A DNA stretch of 64,000 nucleotides from Cyrtodaria siliqua (Eukaryota; Mollusca; Bivalvia; Adapedonta; Hiatellidae), in contig JAWPHD010003278.1 in assembly GCA_037043455.1 (NCBI GenBank), forward strand, positions 64,501 to 128,500, written 5' to 3'. The notes beneath the pieces were generated by a model. That model saw nothing but the letters and a program-made list of their open reading frames with translations. It searched no databases and was not told the origin of the DNA. A program made the translations under genes and the position numbers. Positions 1 to 12,444 of this stretch are shown here, piece after piece; within the stretch, counting starts at the first letter, position 1, and each line of letters starts with the position of its first letter.

Positions 1-190
1 TTCCTTGAGGTAAGATGAAGATGTGTGTGAAGTTTCATGAAGATAGGTCAAATAGTTTTCAAGTTATGGCCAAGGTTAGGTTGCAGGTTAAAGTGTCACG
101 GACGATGATGGACAGACGACGGACAAAGTGATCCCTAAGTGTCTGCCATGCTATGCAGGCGGCACAAATACTGTTGAAATCTGTTCAGAG

Positions 191-490
191 GGCAATAATG
201 GTAGATCAGGGGCAATAATGGTAGATCAGGGTTAATAATAGTACATAAGGGACTATATTGGTATCTCAAGGTTAATAATGGTAGATCAGGGGCAATAACG
301 ATAGATCAGGGGCAATAACGATAGATCAGGGGCAATAACGATAGATCAGCGGCAATAATGGTAGATCAGGGTTAATAATGCTACATAAGGGACTATATTG
401 GTATATCAAGGTTCATAATGGTAGATCAGCGGCAATAATGGTAGATCAGCGGCAATAATGGTAGAACAGGGGCAATAATGGTAAATCAGG
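191..490. repeat. 20-bp minisatellite in SLC18B1-like intron 2
   Basis: About 15 copies of a 20-bp unit close to ggcaataatggtagatcagg. A 60-bp block (units carrying gtacataagg and gactatattg) occurs twice, near 231-290 and 371-430, so blocks of units were duplicated together. It starts only 32 bases downstream of the exon 2 donor in the direction of transcription. Confidence 0.93.
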
Positions 491-521
491 TGTTATAATA
501 ATTGAATGTCATAATACTTAC

Positions 522-617
522 ATAATTTCCGAAGATGGGTGATGTTACAACTATAACAAGTTCGAAGAAGCCAAATATAAAGCCAATGATACTCTGTGAT
601 GCCCCTTTCCGCCCAGC
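522..617 (-). CDS. SLC18B1: SLC18B1-like coding exon 2
   Basis: The exon follows an ATGTAG acceptor and ends GGA AAT TAT before GTAAGT. It is 96 bases, 32 codons, phase 0 on both sides. The peptide starts AGRKGASQSIIGFIFGFFEL and matches the loop 1/helix 2 region of SLC18B1. The annotation depends on splicing because the exon has no start codon. Confidence 0.86.
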
Positions 618-2930
618 CTACATTGGTATACAAGACATTATTAATTTTAGAGCTGTAGATAATTTTTGACTGCAATGAGTATTAACACATCAGATTCAAA
701 ATGAATGAGTAACAAGGAACACGGGGTATATTTTAAAAGAAACAACCATTCTGATTATTATACAAATGGAAGTCAAGTAAAAAACAAAAGAAATACTGTA
801 TGACCTTAATATTAGACACATGCCTGGAACAATTCTCATCATGTGAATACGGAATAAACTGTTTCACGGGACAATAAATACAAATATAATACTGTACTTT
901 GTAAAATCAGACAGTTATTTGCTTATAATCTCAATATATGTTTTACTTACGGACAGTGTGACTGTCCCTTTAAGATTTTGCAGTTTGCTTAAATCAAAAA
1001 TTATTCCTTTCAATACGCAACAAGAATTTCCATTGCTAATAGGGCAAAGTGACCTGGAGACGAACACCTTTTGTAAACAGGGCTTTTCCTTTGTTTTTAA
1101 GTAACAGAGACAATTTTATAAGTAGGTGGGTAGTTTATAGCGGTTTTTTTTGTTGTTGTATCGAGTGCTGCTAAAAGTAGCCGGTCAGCTAACAAAAGAA
1201 GGAGGGTAAATCGCCCGCCTTTGGCTATAAAGGAAAACCCTGGTAAAGAATGGAGCTATATGACAATATATATGACCAACTCACTGATGGGTCGGCGCGG
1301 CGCAGTCGGTAGCGCGGCGGATTTGTAACCGGAGGCCCCGGGTTAAATCCTCTGTGGTGCCACTGAGTTTTGTCGGTGTGTTCTTGGGCAAGACACTTTC
1401 CCTTAGCTTCGTCCATTGGATGGGGATGTAAACCTGGCGGTATCCTCAGAGCACGTTAAAGAACTATAGGAATCTATTCGATAATAAGAGTAGGGCACGG
1501 TTCACGGATTCCTATGTATCCTTCCCCTCTCTCTGGGGCGGCTCTAAATAACCTATACTTAGTTGATGAGCCGTTAAACAACATTCAATTCACTTTGATT
1601 GTAATAAGACGGACATAATGTCGGACTCCAAATCAAGGCAAAACCGGTTTATCATATATCATGTATATACTTTCTTTGAATCATACTGGATCAAGATACT
1701 GCCGGGTTTAAGTGGTTACAATAAACATTAAACTGGTTCATTGTTGTTATTTTTGTAGCAAAAATGGGACAAAATCAAGCAAAATTGTCCGAATCAATAT
1801 CAAGTCCGACATGCTATCACATTACCCTAATATGAAAAAAATACTTTTACAGTTAAATATACTCAGTTGCAAAAGAAAGTGTACACTTTGAAAATTTTAC
1901 TTTACACGCTATCCTATTTATTAAGCGACAGTCCCTGAATGATTCAACCTATTGAAAAACAAATGACAACATGATACTGGCAATGGAATGATAAAAATGT
2001 TGGTACCAAACATGGCATATTCATTTTGTAATTTGTCAATTTAATTCTAAAAAAAAAATTATACAATTAAATCTAAACAAAACTCAGTGCACACTTTATT
2101 TTGCAACTGAGTATACAATCTCTGCAGTTAAATTCCAACTTACAGTAAACATCAATTTACATTATTGCACCTCGCACACAATCCTGAACTTTATTGGATT
2201 AGAGCGGTCACATGGTGACCCTCTATTATTCTATGGCGGGTCAGTAGATTTCATAGAGGGTCACTCAAAACAATATGGACTATAATTCCGATTCAAAGTT
2301 TAAATAATTTGCAAATAGTTCTTTAAGGCGTTAGCAACAAACATAATAAGTAAAGTAATAATGTTTTTAAACTGTACCGGTCGTAACATCAACGTCAAAT
2401 TGCGCGAACGTCTCAATGACGTTGTCGCTCCATTAAAATGGGTTAAATACCGATGTTTGCCTTAAAAAAGGTGCTCGTTGCAATAAATCAGTTATTGGGT
2501 GTGTTACTGACCCCCTACAGAAATATGTGGGGTCAGTCAGGTATATAGGGGGACTCGGCTATTGCCTCGCCCCCTATAAATCTTACTAACCCCACATATT
2601 TCTGTAGGGGGTCTGTAACAAACCCAATAACTAATAATAGCACTGTTAATTTATAATTGAATAAATCAATGACAGATTTATAACTCCATAATAATATAAT
2701 ATTATAAACATCATTACCTCTATTGGAAAGAATGGTGCCAGTAATGAAAAACAGCAGGCAGCACAGAAGTTTACAAATCCCATGGCAACTAGAATGAACT
2801 TCTTCCTGCGAGAGACGGATTTGAATGAAAAGTTTGTCTCAGCCTCCACAGGAGACTTTAATAACTCCAAATCTGGCCCTGTCTGCCCAACAGAATTCAC
2901 TAATAATGGAGTTCTTTCTGTAGACTCCAT
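522..2930 (-). CDS. SLC18B1: SLC18B1-like vesicular transporter (MFS), first two coding exons, gene runs off left edge
   Basis: Two coding exons on the minus strand, 2718-2930 (71 codons, starts ATG) and 522-617 (32 codons), join in phase 0 to give 103 residues. Residues 1-43 are hydrophilic and cytosolic-looking (ERTPLL near the start resembles an acidic dileucine sorting signal). Residues about 44-70 form the first membrane helix (FILVAMGFVNFCAACCFSLL) followed by the APFFPIE turn. Exon 2 continues with GASQSIIGFIFGFFEL, the start of helix 2, and FGNY. This order (helix, G/APFFP.E, KGAS..IIG.IFG.FEL, FGNY) is the signature of SLC18B1, the family member characterised in mammals as a vesicular polyamine transporter using a proton gradient. 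Substrate here is inferred from family only. The other exons must lie left of position 1. The gene is divergent from the esterase gene. Confidence 0.88.
1288..1590 (+). mobile_element. tRNA-derived SINE, family C, near full length
   Basis: The head (GCGCAGTCGGTAGCGC, then GGGTTAAATCC) resembles the Pol III A and B boxes of a tRNA. The body includes a 'tgttcttgggcaagacac' stretch, and the tail is GAGCCGTTAAACAACATTCAATTCA. Fragments of the same family occur at 4302-4412, 21788-21930 and 63962-64000. It lies in intron 1 of the SLC18B1-like gene, antisense to it. No clear target-site duplication. Confidence 0.75.
1859..2114. mobile_element. MITE with atactcagttgcaaaa ends
   Basis: About 30 bases at 1859-1888 recur inverted at 2085-2114 (atactcagttgcaaaagaaa / its complement). 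The ends lie next to TA, as in Tc1/mariner-type elements. No coding capacity in the 256 bp. Confidence 0.7.
2488..2637. mobile_element. Foldback/MITE, about 150 bp
   Basis: Arms of about 60 bases (ttattgggtgtgttactgac... and the complement ending ...cccaataa) enclose a short centre at 2545-2570. It would form an almost complete hairpin. It sits about 80 bases downstream of the SLC18B1-like exon 1 donor. Confidence 0.8.
2718..2930 (-). CDS. SLC18B1: SLC18B1-like coding exon 1
   Basis: The ATG is at 2930-2928 and the exon ends ...CCA ATA GAG before a GTAATG donor. It is 213 bases, an exact 71 codons. Reading past the donor meets a stop within about 24 codons, which supports splicing here. It encodes the N-terminal tail and first membrane helix. 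Confidence 0.88.
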
Positions 2931-3357
2931 CGGGGAATGTCGTTGTCGTCTTTAATTGAAAATATCTTCTTTCTTTGCTGATGTGTTCGTCTAACAGCAG
3001 TTGTTGTCTTTTGTTGATTTGTTCTTGTTTTGGATCAAATCCTTATTTCTTACACTACCAGCTGTGGCTTTTATTTGTTTCACTTATGCTTATAATGTTA
3101 TAATTGATCGACAAGTTTATGGAGTGTTTTTTCTATTAAAAGAGATCTCTGGAAAGAAAACATATTTTAAAACATATTCTTTCTTTCTTAATTACAAAAA
3201 GTGTAACTGGTATAGCATGCTAGCAGGCAAATGGGGCACATGTGCATCAATAATATTTTAAAATATTGGCTGTAAACACATCCTGGCTGTAAACACATCC
3301 ATACCAGCAAGGACTCCTACTAATACTCATTCTGCCCCCAGAACAAACATACAACAA

Positions 3358-3660
3358 CGGGGTAAAAGTGTGTTTTTACGCGACTCAAACCTGGGACCCC
3401 TTGCTTACAGGGTGAGTGCTTTACCAACTGAGCTAACTGGGCCACCAGCTACCAAACATCGCCATACTCCTCACTCTTTTAGGAGCTGACCCAGCTCTTC
3501 CATTCTTTCCAGCTGCCGCTTTCCTGCATTCACTGAATTATCCATGTAGCCAATGAAGTAAACCAAGGGGAAAAAGTGTGAACGTTAGGGGACTCAAACC
3601 CGGGACCCCTCACTTACAGTGCGAGTGCTATTTTATACCAATTAAGAAATGGAATTTCAC
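3358..3660 (-). mobile_element. Pair of tRNA-like sequences (SINE-derived)
   Basis: On the minus strand 3443-3358 contains TTAGCTCAGTTGGT (a perfect A-box form) followed about 40 bases later by AGGTTTGAGTC (B-box-like). A second, more decayed copy (CCGGGTTTGAGTCC) is at 3655-3575. The acceptor-stem ends do not pair, so these are tRNA-derived rather than tRNA genes. Confidence 0.6.
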
Positions 3661-4207
3661 AGCAATAACCTCGGCCAGCACAGTGGATGCATTTACCCGC
3701 ACAATGGATGAATTTAATTACATTTACTATCCTTAAATAAATTCTGGTGCGTACAGGCTATTAAAGAAGCAAACAAATGCTAAAAATGCGAAAAATGCAA
3801 TAACGATTAACTGAAGGTATAGAGGGGCTAGGCACATTTGTGAATCCAAAACTCGATGGTGCGTATACCTCAATTAGCCCCAGGAACGCCCCTAAAATAT
3901 ATATCATATGTACCTGTAACACGGTAATATAATAAATTCAACCGGCATGAAATATTCAACAAATACAGCGTGCAGATTGCACAGCTCACAGAAATTACAG
4001 TTTGCAGATAATTAACAATAAGTTAACTACAGCCGTTGATTATTATAAATACTCAATTTTAAAACACTTCTGTATTACACAACCTTGTGCAATGACAAAA
4101 CGAAGATAAGACTAAAATACTTGATGTGATTAGGATTTTGAGTAAACCGGTAAACATTGTGCAATCGAAGTAGGAAGATGAAATTTTTTGACAGCTGAAG
4201 AGGTCAC

Positions 4208-4465
4208 ACTATCAGGGGCAATAACTTTGACACATAGGTGTGAAACCACCAATAACTTTCCTCCAAAAGAAGTTGCAGCAATTCACTGAAATCAGTACGG
4301 ACAATTGAATTGAATTAAATGTTGTTTAACGGCTCATCAACACAGTATAGGTTATTTAGAGCCGCCCCAGAGAGAGGGTACGGATACATAAGAATAGATT
4401 CCAAAAACTTCTTTTGGGGGAAAGTTATTGGTGGTTTTACACCTATGTGTCAACAAAATTCATAT
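4208..4465. mobile_element. Inverted-repeat element interrupted by a SINE fragment
   Basis: Left arm 4208-4274 (aataactttgacacatagg) is inverted at 4408-4465. The loop contains a reversed tail fragment of SINE family C. Sequences resembling the arm (ggtggtttt.cacct) recur at 4850 and 12303. Confidence 0.65.
4302..4412 (-). mobile_element. SINE family C fragment (3' part)
   Basis: Reverse of the 3' third of the copy at 1288-1590: TTGAATTGAATTAAATGTTG, cggctcatcaac, gttatttagagccgcccc, gagagagggtacggatacat. Confidence 0.75.
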
Positions 4466-4569
4466 GGACAAATCCTTGCTTTTCACTTGGAAAGTTGGGG
4501 ACATCATAATTATGGCGCCAAATTAACAGAAATCAATTAATTGAACCAGAAACGTAATAAACCTTCTAA

Positions 4570-4725
4570 CATCACTGATTGAACCTCAGTTCAATTAGAG
4601 AGGTCTAATTCAGTTGAAGTGACGTTTAATTCAATTGAAGAGAGATCTAATTCAGTATTGGAATTGTACCTCTCTTCGATTAAATTAGACCTCTCTTCAC
4701 ATAATTGAAGAGAGGTTCAGTTAAA
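4570..4725. repeat. Clustered direct and inverted copies of aattgaagagaggtc
   Basis: A motif close to caattgaagagaggtctaat appears at least six times on both strands within 155 bases, making several alternative hairpins. No coding sense. Confidence 0.6.
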
Positions 4726-5454
4726 TGAGTTTAGGTTAATGAACATGTGCCATAAATATATACATATTTCCCCTCTAATAATACCACATTTCAACAACAA
4801 CACAAAAAAAGAGGAATTAAGTTTGCTTTAAATGCAATAGGTGGTTATACGCCTATGTATTATGTAGAGGTATTATACCACTAATTATTTTCCCCATAGA
4901 CACCAATGTTAAATAGTCTCATATTAATGATTTGCTGCAAATTCAACTCAAGTATGGATGATGCAGCAGTGTAATGTTCATATAGACAGGAGTACTCCCT
5001 GATATAGAAAACTATTTTTCCACTTGAAAAATCACCAGAAAAGGTGGGGTCACAAGACATGTTCTCGTTTGTTTAACTAAACAGGTCAAGGGTACAGCTG
5101 TTTTCATTGATTGACTGTTTTCATTGCTCACAAAGTGTAAGCATAGAGTCGACATTTCTAAAATGTTCATCAGTGATCCAGTAAAACTATTAATACGCTA
5201 CTTATACATACAACCACAAAATCGAATAGAAATGGGCAGTTTTCCCCTACTTATAATGCCCGTTTTCATAAAAAAAAGTAGGGATTACTTTTGATTATAG
5301 GAACTACATTCGACTAGCGTCCAACCACCACGTGCTATCAATCTATCTTTAATCCCAAACCAGGGGCGCCACCCACGACCACAACCCGCCCACCACACCG
5401 TATCTAAAAAATCTTAAAAGTTATGAATATTCATAATTATGTAAATAGGTCTGG

Positions 5455-5526
5455 CTGTATTTGCATCTGCACAGCGATACCATCTAGTGCCTGTATTTGC
5501 ATCTGCACAGCGATACCATCTAGTGC
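5455..5526. repeat. Exact 36-bp tandem duplication
   Basis: The 36-base unit starting ctgtatttgcatctgcacag occurs at 5455-5490 and again unchanged at 5491-5526. Confidence 0.95.
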
Positions 5527-5926
5527 TTAAAGCAGAAGCAGAAGTGTGTAGTCTTGTGTGATTATACTACGGTAGGGCAGAGGCGAATCCAGGGTTTGGG
5601 AGACCCGTCACGCAGCAGCACTAAATACCGGCAAGCATATATACTATAGTTAATCCTATGTGTGTCGGATTGCATGTGTGTCTGATGTTATTGGGCTCGC
5701 GCCAGGTCCACCGTTGATATTATTGGATTTAAAGACTTTACATTTTCTCTGAAAAAACACACAAAACAACACCAGAATTCACCAAATTCAATACAGAAAA
5801 ATACAGAAGGTCTGGGGAACAGACACCATTAACCCGCCGCTAAAGAGTTCAGGCACCCTACTCCGCTAGATACGCACGTTCATATATATATATATTGGTT
5901 CTGTACTATTATATGTACATTCAGCG

Positions 5927-6115
5927 GATTTACTATGCGTGATATCCATGATTTACTATGCGTGATATCCATCATTAATGAATGATATACCTGATTAATG
6001 CGTGATATTCATGATTAATACGTGATATCCAGGATTAATGCGTGATATTAATGATTAATGCGTGATATCCAGGATTAATGCGTGATATCCAGGATTAATG
6101 CGTGATATCCATGAA
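5927..6115. repeat. 20-bp minisatellite (gcgtgatatccatgattaat)
   Basis: Nine to ten copies of a 20-base unit with few differences, for example cgtgatatccaggattaatg three times in a row at about 6060-6110. Confidence 0.9.
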
Positions 6116-6430
6116 TTACCACAGATAGGTTCCTGCTATCAGACATGGTGGCTGAACAGCAGCATTCCACTGTAACTGGGAACAAATGATACCGGAGTGA
6201 GTCATAGTTCAGTGCCTATGCATATTGAATATGAAGATGTACACATTGTGACGGTTGTATTCAGGCGAGAAAATTGAACAAAAACATTAAACGTTACATC
6301 TGTCATGATTTAGGCAGGACCTGTTTAATATACAGTGTAACTACAGTCCCCGATTTAGGAAAACGTCATGATAGGGTCCACAGTCTGTCGGATCACTGCA
6401 CAATATAAACCCTATTGTGAGTATCAACCA

Positions 6431-6500
6431 AAGCGCAGCGGTGTAGTGATAGAGTGTCTGACCTGCAATCGGGAGGTCGTGGGTTCGAGTCCCATGGCCG
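6431..6500 (+). mobile_element. tRNA-like SINE head
   Basis: GTAGTGATAGAGTG (A-box-like) and GTGGGTTCGAGTCCCAT (B box with a pairing T-arm) are spaced as in a tRNA. The acceptor arm is poor and unique-looking sequence follows, so this is a SINE head or a tRNA pseudogene. Confidence 0.6.
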
Positions 6501-7505
6501 CGTCATACCGAAGACGTTAACATGTCAGTAGTTACTTGCAACCCTTGCTTGACAAGCAAATAATAAGTAGTACTACGTTTGTTTGGTCCGATGTCAGGAA
6601 AAAAGTGACCTTGTTGCCGTTGGGTAGGAAATACTACGGTGTGGTAATTTCCCGTGTGACAGCACTATATCTGCTTCAAGTAGACTGTAGATGGATACAT
6701 AGCACTACACACAACTACAGACCTAATAGCAAATAGATTGGACACTATGAAAATTGTGTAAATTTCAAGTGGCCAGTTCGAAAATTTCACAAAGTATTCC
6801 CCAACTTTAAACACACATATCATGAAGAGTTTTGTACATACAAGTTTCATTCAAGCCAAATACCATCACAAATTTAATTTTCTTTCCAATGATAGTATTT
6901 TGTTTTCTCTTACATTGAGAGCAAAAAAGGAGTTTGATGGAAACTTTGATTATGTCAAAACATTGATTTTTAAGAGAAAAGGGAAAAATGATGACATTTT
7001 AAACTATAAACATTTTTTTATACAATTTCTTATTTTGAAAATAAACATAAATTATTATAATACCATTTTGCTATTCACTATGAATCTTTTGGATGTATTC
7101 TCATCAAAATCGGTGAATAATTGAGGGAGAAGATAGAAGGAAAAGTTAAGGTGCCACGTGATATTTTGGTTAGATAGGAAGTTTCCTATCTGTTTATTAA
7201 TAATTATGTCTGTGACACAACCAGTCACACAGACGTCCACATATAATGTCGAGTCAAGGAGGGATTCTTCTTGGGGCTCAAGTGGTAGAGGAACTATAAT
7301 CTTTTAACTGCACACAACAAGATTGAAAAACTCTTACTTGCCTTAGATGGAGCATTAATTAGCATTTAACACCAAGTTCAACAAAAGTTATATGAAATTA
7401 TGGTATCATAGCACAATGATGCGTCTTGTAAGTTTAGAAATTCAAACCAAATTTAAATGTATCAGTTGTGTAGCACTTCGAATTTTGAGATTTTATTTTA
7501 TTTTC

Positions 7506-7735
7506 AGTAGGTGATAACATTTGTGTTACTCGGTTTTTATCCTTAGGTTCTATTGTAAAATAAAAATCTGGCAGAGTAAATAGACAATAATGTTTAAAGA
7601 TACATATATGAATCAATTTGCATGAATGTGCATGACATATGCAGGGTTTTAAAAGAATCACACTGTAGATACCTTCATTTTAACAGTAAACTTGGTGAAC
7701 ATCAAGGATAAAGACCGAGTTTGTCACCTACCAGA
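7506..7735. mobile_element. MITE family G, copy 1
   Basis: Inverted ends taggtgataacatttgtgtt.. and the complement ..gaccgagtttgtcacctacc flank about 150 bases of AT-rich DNA. Highly similar copies lie at 12977-13226 and, inverted and more diverged, at 18978-19285. Similarity extends into the right flank (cttatttctggtcactgatt), so the true right end may be about 40 bases further. Confidence 0.75.
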
Positions 7736-7840
7736 ATGTATTGGTATGTCTTATTTCTGGTCACTGATTGGTCATTTTTTCATGAATAAAGTAATTGTTT
7801 AAAGTCGCCATACAAATACACATGCGTACCTACTTGAGCT

Positions 7841-8016
7841 GGTTTATACCACAGGTACCTGATCAATGTTGGGAACTAAACACAAATATATAACTTTTTT
7901 TTTTCTTTTTTTTTTAAATGAGCATGTTATTTGCTGTTGCTTTGCTTGTTTGTTTGTTGAATTTGTATATTTTTGTTTAGTTCCCAAACACTGATACAGC
8001 TACCTGTGGTTTATAC
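7841..8016. mobile_element. Foldback/MITE, about 175 bp
   Basis: Left arm ggtttataccacaggtacct... gggaactaaacacaa is inverted at the right (ttgtttagttccc... tacctgtggttta), with a T-rich loop at about 7895-7975. Confidence 0.75.
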
Positions 8017-8289
8017 GATCAATGGTACTTAAACCCTGAAATAGAAAGCTGTATATTATTACGAAGACGGCTTTTCCGCCCTACATATTGTAGTTTGCAA
8101 TAGTGCGTACACACTAGGAAACACCGGTAGGCAATGAAAGAAATCAAATACGTCCATGTGCATAAGAAGCGTAGAAAGTCACAAAGCAAGTAAATACTCA
8201 AAGACTTGGCAAGAGCCAGAGCACCTGAGAATATACCAATAAGGGCACGACGAGCGTTAAGACAATCAGTAAGCGTTACCATCCCTTCT

Positions 8290-8590
8290 GCTTTCAGGAC
8301 TAAGGTTTGTTTCCTTGTTTGGATGGTATTTTACATCACTTTTAGCACATTTTAATAGGACATATAGGACGGTCGATTTTTTTTGTGGTGGAGGCAGACC
8401 ACCCTATTTGTTTCCTGGGTAAAACCCGTACTGTATTACATCCGCCATCCGTAAGAATCGACACTTTCTCACTTACAAGTTGAGCTCCCAGTGGAATTCG
8501 AACCCGCAGTGGTGAGACAGACGTCATCATAGGGTCCACAATATGTCGGATCATCACGCAGTCGATGAGACTAGAAGGCCACGGCATGCA
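8290..8590 (-). mobile_element. tRNA-derived SINE, family B, decayed copy
   Basis: Reverse strand reads TGCGGGTTCGAATTCCACTG (B box), then gtgtcgattcttacg, tttacccagg, tctgcctccaccacaaaa. The same order is in the better copy at 20480-20719. Confidence 0.75.
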
Positions 8591-8699
8591 TGTCGAGCCC
8601 TATGGTGAAGCAGTCCAGAATTTTGATGGTCACACCCATGAAATATTCCTTCCTTACATACTTAATATATAAATAAATCAATCCCATTCAGAGAGAGGG

Positions 8700-9240
8700 G
8701 TGCATGTCGTAGTGGAGACTGGATGTGGCCAATATTTCGTTAAAAGCAGGTCATAGCGGCCAGAAATTTTGCACATGATCTTGTGTGCTAATTAGGAACA
8801 TTCTGGTGAAGTTTGGTGAACAAGATACGCTTGTCGTTTGGGAGACCGGACGTGACTTATCTTTCGTCCAAAGTATGTCACAGCGACCCGAAATGTTGCA
8901 CATGATATGGGATGCTTATAAGTAACATTCTGGTGAAGTTTGGCGAAAATCATGCAAGGAGGAAGCACGATTCGCATATCGTAGCGGAGACCGGATGTGA
9001 CCTATATTTCGGCCAATGTAGGTCACAGCGACCCGTTGATGTTAAATGCATATATAAGGAATATTCTGGTGGAGTTTGGTGAAAATCCTGCCAGTAATGA
9101 AGAAGATATAAATAAATGAAAGTCGGACGCATGGACCGACTAAACGAACGGACTTACACACATACAACCAGACGACATAGTGGTCGCTAATTCGAGACCC
9201 GTAAACCAAACGGGCTCGAAAAATATATACTGTAGTAGCG
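8700..9240. mobile_element. Tandem-repeat element, family D, short copy
   Basis: About three units of roughly 145 bases (ggtcacagcgacccg ... gcatataaggaacattctgg ... tggtgaagtttggtgaaaat ... gagaccggacgtgacctata). The right end (acacacatacaaccagacga ... gctaattcgagacccgtaaa) matches the right end of the larger copy at 11270-11340. Confidence 0.75.
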
Positions 9241-9499
9241 AACTGTAAAAGGGTCGAACACTATATACACTTTTGGAAAGGGTTTTTGAACTTTATGGAA
9301 ACTGTAGCTCTGATGGAGTTACGTTTTAGTTATATATACAAAGGTATGTTAAAGTCCTCAACTCGATCACAAGGGCTAGACAAGGGTCTGTGGACGCTCT
9401 ACTGACTAAAATGGCTCTTATATCTAAGGTTGTCGTCCTAAAATTCCAATTCCAGTCAATGCTTCTTTTAAACTAGAAGGCCCTATTACAAGGTCCAGA

Positions 9500-11340
9500 T
9501 TTGTTTTATCTCCGGAGACCGGACGTGACCTATATTTCGTCGAAAGTAGGTCACAGTCACCCGCCATTTTGCACATGATGTTAGATGTATATAAGGAAAT
9601 TTCTGGTGGGGTTTGGTAAATATCCTGCGAGAAAAAAGCAAAATAAGTGACGTGACCTATATTTTGTCAAAGGACGTCACAGTGACCTGAAATTTTGCAA
9701 ATGACGTCAGATGCATATAAGGAACATTCTGGTGAAGTTTGGTGAAAATCCTGGAAGAAAGAAGCAAGATAAGCATGTCGTAGCGTAGACCGTACATGAC
9801 CTATATTTTGTGAATAGTAGGTCACAGCGACCAGAATTTATGCACATGATGTTAGATGCATATAAGGGACATTCTGATGAAGTTTGGTGAACGTTCTAAG
9901 AGAACGAATAAAGATATGCATGCCAAAACGGAGAACGGACGTGACCTATATTTCATCAAACGTAGGTCACAGCATCCTGAAAATCTGCACATGATGTAAG
10001 ATGCATATAAGGAACATTCTGGTGAAGTTTGATGAAAATCATGCGAGAAAAAAGCAAGATACGCATGTCGTAGCAGAGACCGAACATGACCTAAATTTAG
10101 TCGAAAGTAGGGTAATTTTACACATGAGGTAAGGTGCATATAAGGAACATTTTGGTGAAGTTTAGTAAAAATCCTGTAAGAAAGAAGATAGGTACACATG
10201 TCGTAGCGGAGACCGTACATGACCTATATTTTGTGAATAGTAGGTCACAGCGACCAGAAATTAGGCACATGATGTTTAATGCATATAAGGGATATTCTGG
10301 TGAAGTTTGGTGAAAATTCTAAGAGAAAGAAGCAAGATATGCATGTCAAAGCGGAGAGCGGACGTCACCCATATTTCATCAAAAGTAGGTCACAGTACCC
10401 TGAAAATTTGCACATGAAGTTAGATGCATATAATGAACATTCTGGTGAAGTTTGGTGAAAATTCTAAGAGAAGTAAGATATGCATGTCATAGCGGAGAGC
10501 GGACGTGACCCATATTTCATCAAAAGTAGTTCACAGCACCCTGAAAATTTGCACATGATGTTAGAGGTATATAAGACACATTCTGGTCTAGTTCCGTGAA
10601 AATTCTGCGAGAAAAAAGCATGATACGCATGTCGTAGCAGAGACCCGACATATTGATTTTGCCGAAAGTAGGTAATTTTACATGATAAGGTGTATGTAAG
10701 GATTGTGAAGTTTGGAAAAAATCCTGCAAGAAAGAAGATAGATACACATGTCGTAGCGGAGACCGGACGTGACACAGTAGGTCACAGCAACCCGAAATTG
10801 TACATGTAATGTTGGATCCATATACAGAACATTTTGGTGGAGTTTTGGTGAAAGGTCATTTTGCATATCAGGTAAGGCGTGTAAAAGGAACATTATGGTG
10901 AAGTTTGGTGAAAATCCTGCAAAAAAAAAGAGGCGAGATACGCATGTTGTAGCAGAGACCGAACATGACATATTTATTCAAAAGTAGGTCACCACAACTC
11001 GAAATTTTGCACATAATGTTAGATGCATATAAGGAACATCCTGGTGAAGTTTGGTGAAAATCCTGCAATACAGAATATAGATACACAAGTCGTAGCGGAG
11101 ACCGGACGTGACATATATTTCGTCGAAAGTAGGTCACATCAACCCGAAATTGTGCGTGTGATGTTGGATCCATATAATGAACATTTTGGTAGAATTTGGG
11201 GTAAATCCTGCATTTAACGAAGAAGATATTCAGAAATGAAAATCTGACGCACGGACAAACGGAAGGACGGACGAACTGACACACAAACATACACCTGGAC
11301 GACATTTTGATCGCTAAGTCGAGATCCGTAAACGGGTTCA
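9500..11340. mobile_element. Tandem-repeat element, family D, long copy
   Basis: About a dozen degenerate units of 144-150 bases of the same sequence as 8700-9240. Minus-strand open frames here of up to 164 codons come from the repeat and show no protein signature. Confidence 0.85.
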
Positions 11341-11350
11341 GCAAAAATTG

Positions 11351-12160
11351 CAATACCTTCACTCATAACAAAAGTCACTGAGCAGAAACCATTTTTTTCT
11401 ATTTTTAGTAACAGTGGCCTTGACTTTGAACCCAGTGGCCCCAAATGCAATCCCAACCTTTCTTTTCATAAAAGCTACCAACCCAGCAAATTCCGCCGCA
11501 ATACCTCACTCCTAATAAAAGATATTGAGCCAAAACCATGTTTCTTATTTTTAGTAACAGCGACCTTGACCTTGAATCCGGTAGCCCCAAATACAATATT
11601 AGCCTTCCTTTCCATATAAGCTACCTATCCAGCAAGTTTCGTCGCAATACATCTCTCATTACAAAGTAACTTACAGGATACCATTTTTATTTTTTAGTAA
11701 CAGTGACCTTGACCTTAATACCAGTAGCCCCAAACGAATCCCAACCTCCTTTCTATATAAGTTACATACCGTGCAAATTTCATTGCAATATCTCATTTCT
11801 AACAAAAGCTATTGAGTAGATACCATTTTTTCTATTTTTAGTAACAATGACCTTGACCTTGAACCTAGTGACCCCAATTTCAATCCAAACCTTCTTTTCT
11901 ACAGAAGCTACCTACCCAGCAAGTAAAGTCACAATATCTCACTCCAAACAAAAGTTATTATGCGGAAATCATTTTTCGTTTTTTAGTTACAGAGACCTTG
12001 ACCTTGACATTGACCCCAGTGGCCCCAAACGCAATATCCAACCCTCATTCCTTTCAAAAGTTATTGAGAAGAAACCATTTCCTATTTTTAGTAACAATGA
12101 CCTTGACCTTGAACTCAGTGACCCCAATTTCAATTTCACCCCAGCACTCCACAGTTTTCT
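11351..12160. repeat. Tandem array, about 150-bp unit
   Basis: Five to six diverged units with agtaacagtgaccttgacct, gaacccagtggccccaa, tttcta.ataagctacctac and caaaag.tattgag. Directly abuts the family D element. Both strands show short open frames that follow the repeat. Confidence 0.85.
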
Positions 12161-12444
12161 ATAGTTTTCACACAGTTTATAAAAAGTGTATGAAGTTTAT
12201 AAAGTTAAAAAATGATCATCAAAAATCGATCCTTAGAGAATACACGAATACGAAAGGTATTTTACAACCACTTTTTTAGAATAATATCCGACTAAACAAT
12301 TGGTGGTTTTGCACCTAGAGTGAGAACAAGGAACGATAACCCTGGTAGCACAATTTGGTGGATTCAATTTTACCTGGACACCGATTGACTCACCTGTATC
12401 ACGTGATCAAGGTGTTCCGCAATTGTTGTTTTGAAAACGAAAAC

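Noticed and set aside
191..490. CRISPR-like array of regularly spaced repeats
   Set aside because: Units are contiguous 20-mers without unique spacers, and the genome is eukaryotic.
2487..2640. Rho-independent-type terminator hairpin
   Set aside because: A 60-base-arm palindrome in a eukaryotic intron; far too long and better explained as a foldback element.
10868..11362. 164-codon minus-strand frame and neighbours at 9852-10775
   Set aside because: They follow the family D 145-bp repeat; neighbouring copies are open in different frames and show no conserved domain.
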